Shown here piece after piece: positions 54,513-64,000 of a stretch of 64,000 nt of DNA. Position numbers and translations under genes: made by a program. The notes under the pieces were generated by a model. That model saw nothing but the letters and a program-made list of their open reading frames with translations. It was not told the DNA's origin and made no database searches. Source of the DNA: Nemertoderma westbladi. Taxonomy: Eukaryota > Xenacoelomorpha > Nemertodermatida > Nemertodermatidae. The stretch lies in NCBI GenBank assembly GCA_032718475.1, contig JAUCBJ010000066.1, forward strand, positions 1 to 64,000, written 5' to 3'. Positions within the stretch are counted from its first letter, which is position 1. The number at the start of each line of letters is the position of its first letter.

Positions 54513-54799
54513 CGTTATTGCAGAATGCAAAAAGCTGTGCCCAACAAAAAGTTATAAGAAATTAATAAAACAATTAGCAAAAGTTACTATAACAAAATAT
54601 CTGATATGATGTGTAGATTACCCACCGGTACCTATTTGGCCTGTAATAAAACTACAAGAAAATGTTTGACTGACTAAGTCAACTGCACTGCAGTCACTAC
54701 AAAGTTATTGTTCTGCAATAAACTAAATATGGCCTAAATTAAGTTGGTTGGTATAGAGTGGCCCACAATCTGCTATATATTTGAATATTTCTTTAACAG

Positions 54800-55228
54800 T
54801 AATTAATCTAGCGTTACAAGAGAATAATAAAGATTCAAAATATAAATCAAATGGAGTCTCATATCCTCATAGAGTTTCTTTGAAAAATATAGAAGAGGAG
54901 GGGACGTTATCACTAACAAGTTGTTCGCATATAGTCAACGAAGAGACAGACGAACCTGCGGTAAACAATTACACTGTAAATACATCTCTCCATCCGACGC
55001 CAGATGAACAAAACGAACGCATTCAACTACCTCTGCTACACAATGCTATCGCAAAGAATTATAAACCTGCAAAGACGTCTACAATTGGCGGCACTAATCA
55101 AAGAAGTAGACGAAAGTTTAAACGAAAGTTTAAACGAAACTCAAATGTGAAAGGGTTCAGATATAAATCAAGTCGATTTGGGTCTCGGAGATCAGAAGAT
55201 GGAGAATCCGACAACCGTAAGGAATCAG
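54800..55228 (+). CDS. Repeat-protein gene, exon 3
   Basis: 429 bases between TTCTTTAACAG and G|GTATGT (55229), phase 1 both ends. Hydrophilic: ALQENNKDSKYKSNGV, a middle part with HTPDEQNERIQLPL-like content, and a strongly basic end (QRSRRKFKRKFKRNSN, RYKSSRFGSRRS) that could be a nuclear-localisation or nucleic-acid-binding segment. No homologue is recognised. Confidence 0.75.
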
Positions 55229-56928
55229 GTATGTAGATAGACCTACCCTCACGTCTAAATATGATATTGTTTGGCGTAGCAATTTATATTGATACTAACT
55301 ATATTTTATGTTGCACTTTTCAATTTATTCTGATCTGTTTATGGTTTGTTACACGAAAGAACTTAAGGTGAATGCAAATAAAGATACAATAGGCCTAATC
55401 ATAATATCTATTTTGGAAATTGACAAAAAACTTGAGCCGAATTTATTGGAGATTTCAAATCTGCAAGCAGTTTTCTCATTTATTTTCCTAAACTCAAGTT
55501 AATAGCCAAAACGTAAAGAGCTAGGCTGATTTTTGAGAAGCCTTCGAGCAGCACGATATTTTACAATTAAATAAGGCCCTTTTCATCAAAAAGGCTCTCA
55601 TGGTACAGATATGAATAAAGTGCTAAAAAGTTGTTTTATTAGTTATAAGTTATCAGTAAGAAATCTCAAGGATAATGAATTGGCGATAGATGATAGACGC
55701 ATTTACTGTAGTTGTAGTGTAGTGATACTGTATCTACATATATGAGATATGTACCACCGTGGCTCGTCCCAAACACTGTAGAGACACAGCAGGCCTCTCG
55801 GCCAATAGGAACAGACCGAACTGATTTTCCTATCGGCTTGCTCATCTAAAGCTCTCAGCTTTAGGTAGAGACAACGCCCTGACAGAGACTCAGATTGCAC
55901 AACACTGATGACGTTACTGTATAGTAAATCCATGTGAAGATATTATTGCTTTATTTACTTTATTATTAACTTTATTTATTTATAATTTTAAGTCTTGTAA
56001 GTGGGAATATATTGGGCAAACCATCCAAAACATCCACATTCTAAGGGCACGAGGATGGGATGACTAAAGATGAGGACGAACATTGTAGGACTGGAAAACC
56101 AACACAGGGCTACGGCGAGCCATATACACGTTGGCTGAAACACTGATGTGAACTGTATAGGGACCTAAACATTTAAAAGTAATTAATTACACGATCCTCA
56201 TTACGGTCTGTTATTCAAATGGGAATCGTGGATGAATAGGCCTACTAATTTCTGCAACATACAAATACATTTTTAATTTTGATTTGAATTAAACCACTAC
56301 TGAATGGGAACAAGATGCATGCATATGTGAGGCAGGCCATAATGGGGCGCTTACAGTTCAGCACCGGCGAAATGCGGTCCCGTTTATTAAAAGATTGAAA
56401 TTCCTGCCCCCAAATTGTTGTATTTTTATTGATCCTAAATTAATTTTTTTCTGACCCTAAATAATAATACGTAGGTAACATTTTTCTATAACATAAAAAA
56501 TATCACATAAAATTTTACACAAAGTTATAATGCATAATAAATAGCAATGTATACAGTGTACCACGGAACCAAAGGGATAACAAAGATAGCCAATCGGACC
56601 CACAACATGGCAGTTCTATACTGGAACGAGCGGGACATTAACTTCTCAATGACTCTTTCTTCGATGCACTTAGAGTGGAACCTAATGTATTCCCTAGTAT
56701 TCCAGAACACTGTTAAATTAGCCTGTCTTTGTTTAAGTTAAATCTTTAAAATTGTAAAGGTATGAGCACTTTATTTAATTATTTAGACAATAACCGTATA
56801 TTTAATTATTTATTTTAACTCTTACAGTAATAAAATTTAATTGGTTTCGTAAACAGAAAATAAATGGTTACCGAATCAACAATTAAAGTCCAGTAATAAA
56901 ATAAATTTGGAAAATGGCGACACTACAG
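55229..56928. other. Intron 3, nothing recognised
   Basis: AT-rich, 1.7 kb. No coding exon with matching phase or mobile element was identified. Confidence 0.45.
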
Positions 56929-57138
56929 TTGGTAAGAATACTAACTCACGACGTACAAGAAATGCAAAGAAACGCGTATCAAAAAGTCAACCAACCTCTT
57001 CTCATGTTGAAGGTTGTAGGGGACAAAAACAAAGACCAAGAAGTAGTATAGAAGATGGTTACTCAAATCGATCCAAGGGCAAAAGAGACAAAAATTCTCA
57101 ATCATTTGTGAATAGGATAGTTCATACAACACTTTCAG
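56929..57138 (+). CDS. Repeat-protein gene, exon 4 (unexpanded paralogue of exon 5)
   Basis: 210 bases between CACTACAG (weak pyrimidine tract) and G|GTTAGT (57139), phase 1 both ends. KKRVSKSQPTSSHVEG resembles one 19-residue unit of exon 5 (KEQLKQSQPPSYVHD). The following QKQRPRSSIEDGYSNRSKGK matches NKQRPASSIEVGIGFRRDTS at the end of exon 5. Flanking intron sequence after the donor (GTGAGGAGGTGTGAGCAT) also resembles that after exon 5. The two exons therefore look like a duplication, with exon 5 later expanded. Confidence 0.75.
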
Positions 57139-57369
57139 GTTAGTCGAACTATTACATTATTGGTGAGGAGGTGTGAGCATTTCTCGCGTCCACTTCTCCT
57201 CCGCCCTATATTTCCCATTGTTTTGGTGACATACTTTGGCACCTGGAAACTAATTCTCAATGGCAATCTTTATATTTAACTTTACGGTGAGGATCTGACA
57301 ATAAATATTTTCAATAAGAAATAGCTTCCAAAACGATGCCAAATTCGACCTTCGGACATTAATGTCAAC

Positions 57370-59185
57370 AGTTTCCAATATTCGACTGGTACCTTAACAG
57401 GCAGTACTCTGATTATCTGAAGGAGCTTATCAATAAGCAGGTTGATGCCATTAACAATGTCGATGATAGCAGGCAATCAGCCCAGGCATGGAAATCAATA
57501 AACCTGCACACTGGGAGGAAAAGCCAACCAACCACCAAGGTTAGGGCTGAATCTCCAGCTGAACTCCTCAATGGTTGGAAGGCCCACTTTGAAAAGCTTC
57601 TAAACAATGACAGGGATTTGCCTGATAACTTTGATGTACATCATGTATCTGAGTCTGCGCTCACAGGTATCCCCATTGGTGACATCTCCTTTGCTGAAAT
57701 CAAGACTGCAGCTAGGAGAATCAAGACCAATCGTGCCAGTGGAGTAGATGGCGTGCCCCCTTAGGTCTTTAAAAGTCTTGGTCCCAGCCCCAGAGAATGG
57801 CAACCTAACAACCCGTGGATCTCTTCGCGGAATTTCGCTAATCTCGATTGCTGCAAAGCTATACAACAGAATTCTATTAAATCGCATCAGGGATCCTGTT
57901 GAGACACTGTTGCGTGGGAACCAAAATGTGTTCCGTAAAGGTCGTGGAACCATGGAGCCTATTCTGGCACTTAGAGTGATAATTGAAGAGTTATCAAAAA
58001 AGAAAGACAGGCACCTGGCTGTTATCTTTGTTGACTTCTTCAAGGCCTTTGATTAAGTCTCTCGCTCATGTATGTTCAGCATACTTTCATTATATGGGAT
58101 TCCTGATGAAATTATTGCAGCAATCAGATCAGTATATGATGGTTCGACAACATTTGTGTCTACTGTTGATGGTGCCACACAGATCCATTCGAAGTATTAC
58201 GGGGAGTCCTCCATGGAGACACACTTGCGTCATTCTTGTTCATAATTGTGGTTGATTATGTTCTACGCATGTCCTTAGAGCGTCTTATTAAGGGTGGGGT
58301 GATACTAACACGAACACCCCCTACAGGCACAAGAAGTAGAGGAAATGCAGCAAAGTACCTTACTGATCTTGAATTTGCTGATGACTTAGGGGTACTGTCA
58401 GAATCACTAGAGGGAGCCCAAAGGCTCCTCTGCTCATTGGACCAGATTGCTTCTGGTGTTGGTCTTTTTGTAAACACCAAGAAGACAAAAATCATTACAG
58501 TGAACCTCGACAGCCCTCAAGAGCTTGAGCTTGAGCACGTGGATGACTTCTGCTACTTGGAATCATGGATCCGAAAGTGAGGTGAAGACGTAAGGGGAAG
58601 GCATGGGCAGCGTTAAATAGTCAGTCCAGGCATGGCCTACGTCCAGGATTTGGAAGTCCCATAGAATAAAACGGAACCTTAAGGTTCGATTATTTATGGC
58701 TGTAGTACCAGTACTCTTCTATGGGAGAGTCCATGCTGGGCTCTAATTGCAGAGGATACCAAATCTCTGGATTGCACATTCACAAGAATGCTACGCCGGG
58801 TTCATAGTGTCAAGTACAATGAACACCAATACACACATCTCCAATCAGACTCTATACAACATTGGAGGTGTTCCATTAGTTTCCCCTAGCTCGACACTTG
58901 AGCGGAACTGCCTCCGCTTTGCAGGACATTGCTTTCGCCGTGAGGACCAGCCAGTTCATAATCTTGACCTATGGCGGCCTCATGGAGCGAATAAGCATGG
59001 TGGACAGCTTTACTTTTCTTTCTTGAGAAGCATTTTAAAGGACACTGGCCTGGAAGATGCAGATGATCTAGCAAATGTCATGGGTGATAGGGAGTTGTTG
59101 CGGCGCAATTTGATTGACAAGCCGGCACAGCAGTCTTAATATATATGTAATACAGCTGCAATGCAGCATGCCGATCGTAGTAGCA
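57370..59185 (+). mobile_element. LINE copy in intron 4
   Basis: Starts near ACTGGTACCTTAACAGGCAG and ends CGTAGTAGCAGTAGTAGTA. It includes sequence upstream of the start of the 40150 copy (CAGGCATGGAAATC through GGAAGGCCCACTTTGAAAAG). RT pieces are NRASGVDGVPP, RGISLISIAAKLYNRILLNR, FVDFFKAFD followed by a stop, LEFADDLGVLSES and GHCFRREDQPVHNLDLW. Multiple stops and frameshifts make it inactive. Confidence 0.87.
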
Positions 59186-59272
59186 GTAGTAGTATTTATT
59201 GATAAAAATTTATCATTTTTTGATTGCCTTAAAATAAATCCACACAAACAAACTATACAATAATTTTTTTAG

Positions 59273-62032
59273 GGAATGAGCGGAGAAATCAACATTTAGA
59301 TGCTTGTGAACAAAAAAGGCTGGAAAGGAGTTATACCAATGTAACAGTAAAACATAACTCAAAACCTAGAAAAGAACAGCTGAAACAAAGTCAATCCCCT
59401 TCTTATGCACATAATTCAAAACCTACAAAAGAACAGCTGAAACAAAGTCAATTACTTTCTTATGCACATAATTCAAATCCTACAAAAGAACAGCTGAAAC
59501 AAAGTCAATCCCCTTCTTATGCACATAATTCAAAACCCACAAAAGAACAGCTGAAACAAAGTCAATCCCTTTCTTATGCACATAATTCAAATCCTACAAA
59601 AGAACAGCTGAAACAAAGTCAATCACCTTCTTATGCACATGACTCAAAACCTAGAAAAGAACAGCTGAAACAAAGTCAATTACTTTCTTATGCACATCAT
59701 TCAAATCCTACAAAAGAACAGCTGAAACAAAGTCAATCACCTTCTTATGCACATACCTCAAAACCTACAAAAGAACAGCTGAAACAAAGTCAATTACTTT
59801 CTTATGCACATCATTCAAATCCTACAAAAGAACAGCTGAAACAAAGTCAATCACCTTCTTATGCACATAATTCAAAACCTACAAAAGAACAGCTGAAACA
59901 AAGTCAATTACTTTCTTATGCACATAATTCAAAACCTACAAAAGAACAGCTGAAACAAAGTCAATTACTTTCTTATGCACATAATTCAAATCCTACAAAA
60001 GAACAGCTGAAACAAAGTCAATCACCTTCTTATGCACATAATTCAAAACCTACAAAAGAACAGCTGAAACAAAGTCAATTACTTTCTTATGCACATAATT
60101 CAAATCCTACAAAAGAACAGCTGAAACAAAGTCAATCACCTTCTTATGCACATAATTCAAAACCTACAAAAGAACAGCTGAAACAAAGTCAATCACCTTC
60201 TTATTTACATAATTCAAAACTTAGAAAAGAAAAGCTGAAACTAAGTCAATCACCTTCTTCTGCACATAATCCAAAACCTACAAAAGAACAGCTGAAACTA
60301 AGTCAATCCCCTTCTTATGCACATAATTCAAAACCTACAAAAGAACAGCTGAAACAAAGTCAATCACCTTCTTATTTACATAATTCAAAACTTAGAAAAG
60401 AAAAGCTGAAACTAAGTCAATCACCTTCTTCTGCACATATCTCAAAATCTACAAAAGAACAGCTGAAACAAAGTCAACCACCTTCTTATGTACATACCTC
60501 AAAACCTACAAAAGAACAGCTGAAACAAAGTCAATCACCTTCTTATGCACATATCTCAAAATCTACAAAAGAACAGCTAAAACAAAGTCAACCACCTTCT
60601 TATGTACATGACTCAAAACCTACAAAAGAACAGCTGAAACAAAGTCAATCACCTTCTTATGCACATATCTCAAAATCTACAAAAGAACAGCTAAAACAAA
60701 GTCAACCACCTTCTTATGTACATGACTCAAAACCTAGAAAAGAACAGCTGAAACAAAGTCAATCACCTTCTTCTGCACATACCTCAAAACCTACAAAAGA
60801 ACAGCTGAAACAAAGTCAATCACCTTCTTATGTACATACCTCAAAACCTACAAAAGAACAGCTGAAACAAAGTCAATCACCTTCTTATGCACATATCTCA
60901 AAATCTACAAAAGAACAGCTAAAACAAAGTCAACCACCTTCTTATGTACATGACTCAAAACCTAGAAAAGAACAGCTGAAAATAAGTCAATCACCTTCTT
61001 ATGCACATACCTCAAAACCTACAAAAGAACAGCTGAAACAAAGTCAATCACCTTCTTATGTACATGACTCAAAACCTAGAAAAGAACAGCTGAAACAAAG
61101 TCAATCACCTTCTTATGTACATGACTCAAAACCTAGAAAAGAACAGCTGAAACAAAGTCAATCACCTTCTTATGTACATACCTCAAAACCTGCAAAAGAA
61201 CAGCTGAAACAAAGTCAACCACCTTCTTATGTACATGACTCAAAACCTAGAAAAGAACAGCTGAAACGAAGTCAATCACCTTCTTATGTACATACCTCAA
61301 AACCTACAAAAGAACAGCTGAAACAAAGTCAATCACCATCTTATGTACATACCTCAAAACCTGCAAAAGAACAGCTGAAACAAAGTCAACCACCTTCTTA
61401 TGTACATGACTCAAAACCTAGAAAAGAACAGCTGAAACGAAGTCAATCACCTTCTTATGTACATACCTCAAAACCTACAAAAGAACAGCTGAAACAAAGT
61501 CAATCAACTTCTTATTTACATGTCTCAAAACCTAGAAAAGAACAGCTGAAACAAAGTCAATCACCTTCTTATGTACATGACTCAAAACCTACAAAAGAAC
61601 AGCTGAAACAAAGTCAATCACCTTCTTATGTACATACCTCAAAACCTACAAAAGAACAGCTGAAACAAAGTCAATCACCTTCTTATGTACATACCTCAAA
61701 ACCTACAAAAGAACAGCTGAAACAAAGTCAATCACCTTCTTATGTACATGACTCAAAACCTGCAAAAGAACAGCTGAAACAAAGTCAATCACCTTCTTAT
61801 GTGCATGACTCAAAATCTAGAAAACAACAACTGATACAAAGTCAATCATCTTCTAATTTACACAATAGTACAGGCAATAAACAAAGACCAGCAAGTAGTA
61901 TAGAAGTTGGTATTGGTTTTAGAAGAGACACATCAAAAGGCAAAGGAGTTGTAAATTCGCAATCAGCTGTGATTTACTCAGTTCAGTCAACGAACGAGAA
62001 TGAAAACCAGTCAGAGCTCGAAGGAGTTTTAG
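59273..62032 (+). CDS. Repeat-protein gene, exon 5: 44 x 19-residue repeats
   Basis: 2760-base exon between TTTTTTTAG and G|GTACGT (62033), phase 1 both ends, open throughout and without an in-frame ATG. After NERRNQHLDACEQKRLERSY it encodes 44 units of the type SKPTKEQLKQSQSPSYVHT. The first unit starts at 59356 and the last at 61807, exactly 43 x 57 bases apart, so net frame and length are preserved. The core KEQLKQSQ is nearly invariant, while the ends vary (N/T/D/I/H at the junction; SPSY, LLSY, PPSY). After the repeats come GNKQRPASSIEVGIGF and SKGKGVVNSQSAVIYS, paralogous to exon 4. Composition is Lys/Gln/Ser-rich and basic, probably disordered or helical; function unknown. Confidence 0.82.
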
Positions 62033-62466
62033 GTACGTAAAAATGTTATAAACTGTTATATATTACGTGAGGTATAAGCATTTTATGTGTGAGGTATAAG
62101 CATTACGTGTGTGAGGTATGAGAATTACGCCAATAATGTATCCCACCATTCATTTCAACCTTTGTTGAGCACAGCTTTGCAAAGTTAGCAATTACGTCAA
62201 AACTTATAATAATATAAAACCACTCATTCACCCATAACACAAATAGCCATTTTTACTGCATACTAGATATCTCGGCCATTTTTAAAGGAAATTAACTAAA
62301 ATGTGGTAACAATATATCTGGTGGTATATTTATAAAATTTTGAAAGAAAATATTCATACTTTTTTCGAGAATGCCGCTAATGTTAATTTTCTTGCTATGT
62401 GAATACGAATTCAATGTAATCAAATGGAGTTGATCCGAGTATTGTAAATAGGCCTAAATAAATATA

Positions 62467-63611
62467 TGGGTGTTCGGACACTTCCCCCCCGGACACTTCC
62501 CCCCCGGACAGTTCCCCCCCGTTCAAGTAGGACACTTCCCCCCCGGACACTTCCCCCCCAGACACTTCCCCCCGCGGACACTTCCCCCCCGACTGTTCTT
62601 AACTTCGCACATTCGTATTTTTCATTTTGTAAGGTAAACGGACCGCTTGTATCCAGATAAGTTGTATCCAATTTTCCTTTCGTAGCTCAGAAAGTGATCT
62701 TTTGCATCCCGATTTTACATTTTATATCCAAGTTTTATTTATGGGTTTTATCAATGCAATTACATCGTATTGTTTGCTAATCTTTAAACAATTAATTATA
62801 TTAGATGACCTATAAATTCCATCCCCGGAATGATATACTGTTTTTATTAACTATAGAATTATAATAATTAATTGTTTTAATTATAGGTATTATTATGTAA
62901 TAGTCTTCTTCAAATTGTAGCAGATGAGGATGAATATTATTGTTGCAATCAAAATTATACCTCTCCAGGGTAAAATCGACATGCGTCGACCTGTATTCTG
63001 TGTTCAGCATTACATATTGATATACATATTACTACCCTTCATACTATATAGATATTATACACACTACATATTAAATTTCCTGGTTACTTGCAATATTTTT
63101 AATAGGATTTTGTTGAATTATATAATATTGTAGTAATTTATATATTAAATTGGTTAACATTCAATACAGCTCCTACTTTAGGCTTAGTCAATTTATTATC
63201 TGATGATACAAACATGAATTAATTATTTCAAAGTGGTCTTAAGTCTTTCACCACGGGCACTCAGGGAAATGCCGGGGTCTGGGGGCGATAACCTCCAAGA
63301 AAAGAAGCGGGGGTTTGGGGGCGGCAGCCCCCAACAAAAAAAGCGGGGGTTTGGGGGCGGCAGCCCCAATTAAAAGAAATTAAAAGAACATTAAAGGAAT
63401 TAAAAGAAAAACAAACAAAATTTGACTATAAAAAATGTTTCTTTTATAATTTTGAAAAAACTTGTCTAGATACAACTTGTCCTGTAACCATCTTTAACTT
63501 TTGTTTATTGCTTTGATGCACCCAGATTAATTTTAACACTTTAACTGGGGGGGGGAAGTGTCCGGGGGGCAAGTGTCCGGGGGGGAGAAGTGTCCGGGGG
63601 GGAAGTGTCCT
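62467..63611. mobile_element. Foldback-like element with GGACACTTCCCCCCC arms
   Basis: The left arm (about 62474-62593) holds seven GGACACTTCCCCCCC-type units. The right arm (63546-63611) holds four in reverse complement. Inside the arms, GATAAGTTGTATCC (62657) and AGATACAACTTGTCC (63468) form another inverted pair. A GCGGGGGTTTGGGGGCGGCA repeat lies at 63255-63375. No transposase frame is present. Confidence 0.65.
63255..63375 (+). repeat. Three G-rich units of about 40 bp
   Basis: GCGGGGGTTTGGGGGCGGCA followed by GCCCCCAA occurs twice, and a diverged form once. GGGGGCGGCAGCCCCC can form a short hairpin. Confidence 0.8.
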
Positions 63612-63694
63612 AGATCCAAATATATGTTTATTTTGTTGATGTGGTGCTAATGTAATGTATTATTTAACTGTATTAAAAAGATTATTATAAACAG

Positions 63695-63888
63695 GGTTGC
63701 TAGTAAAGGGTTATGAGCAGGATTCAATGAACGCCAATGAACCTATGAAATTATTGCTGCTTGAAAAGATACTGTTCTTAAAAATGTGGGATTCGTTTTC
63801 TTGTTTGCGACACGGATGGGATGGAGCTGCAACTGTTGAAATTAATTTGTTATTTGACCATTGTTATATGCTCCACAATTTTGAATAA
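63695..63888 (+). CDS. Repeat-protein gene, putative last exon
   Basis: Follows ATAAACAG and enters in phase 1 as GG TTG CTA GTA AAG, giving a Gly codon with the preceding G. It encodes 63 further residues (LLVKGYEQDSMNANEPMKLL and on) to TAA at 63886-63888. The composition is less basic and more hydrophobic than the other exons, and the pyrimidine tract is weak. It may instead be a chance frame, with the true next exon beyond the window. Confidence 0.42.
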
Positions 63889-64000
63889 GACTCGTGCATA
63901 TATGTCAACCTGGAAGACTCCCCATAAAACTTCGAATGGATCAATGTCATTATCAATGGTAGACACATCGCGAACCGATCGTATAGTGGTGACTACTTCC

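Larger units (their letters stand above)
62033..63694. other. Intron 5 with repeats
   Basis: Begins with three short GTGAGGTATAAGCATTA-type repeats (about 62070-62125), followed by AT-rich DNA and the foldback element at 62467-63611. It ends in ATAAACAG. Confidence 0.55.

Overview
This window is eukaryotic and metazoan, AT-rich, with spliced genes and a very heavy load of repeats. The host genes that can be recognised are the ESCRT-0 subunit HGS/Hrs, an intracellular-type serpin, a Golgi carbohydrate sulfotransferase, LRRC51, and a previously unrecognised-looking multi-exon gene built on a 19-residue repeat. Gene content and repeat style suggest a marine invertebrate, probably a deuterostome such as an echinoderm. 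That placement is an inference from general character, not a proof.

Layout. 1-4395: young Ty3/gypsy LTR retrotransposon on the minus strand, with both reading frames open, a -1 slippery heptamer in the overlap, and LTRs that read as identical. 4396-7957: tandem repeats and a foldback-type element whose inverted arms are themselves minisatellites. 7960-11237: a DNA transposon with terminal inverted repeats, iterated palindromes at its ends, a DDE integrase-like transposase and a convergent frame resembling a HECT C-lobe; a small MITE sits inside it. 12052-14790: a MITE-like element and a 2.4 kb satellite. 16036-27531: HGS in two coding exons separated by a 9.1 kb intron that carries satellites, a segmental duplication and a decayed 4.3 kb DNA transposon. 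28102-30665: a long hairpin, a 34-bp satellite and a LINE scrap. 31259-32409: serpin with a one-base frameshift at the reactive-loop hinge. 32632-42100: gene-poor DNA with a CTCF-like tandem array, hairpins, a cluster of TTCTAGAA palindromes and a LINE copy. 43021-46263: sulfotransferase and LRRC51 head to head. 50545-63888: the repeat-protein gene, with LINE copies, a 25-bp minisatellite, a hairpin and a second foldback element in its introns.

The most interesting object is the gene at 50545-63888. Six exons fit together through canonical splice sites, and every intron is phase 1. Exon 5 (59273-62032) is a 2760-base exon that stays open and lacks an in-frame ATG. It encodes 44 tandem copies of a 19-residue S/K/Q-rich unit, and the first and last units are exactly 43 x 57 bases apart. 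Exon 4 looks like the unexpanded paralogue of exon 5. The second object of note is the integrase/HECT-like transposon at 7960-11237. No computation or database search was possible; identities are by eye and element boundaries are approximate unless a duplication or splice site fixes them.
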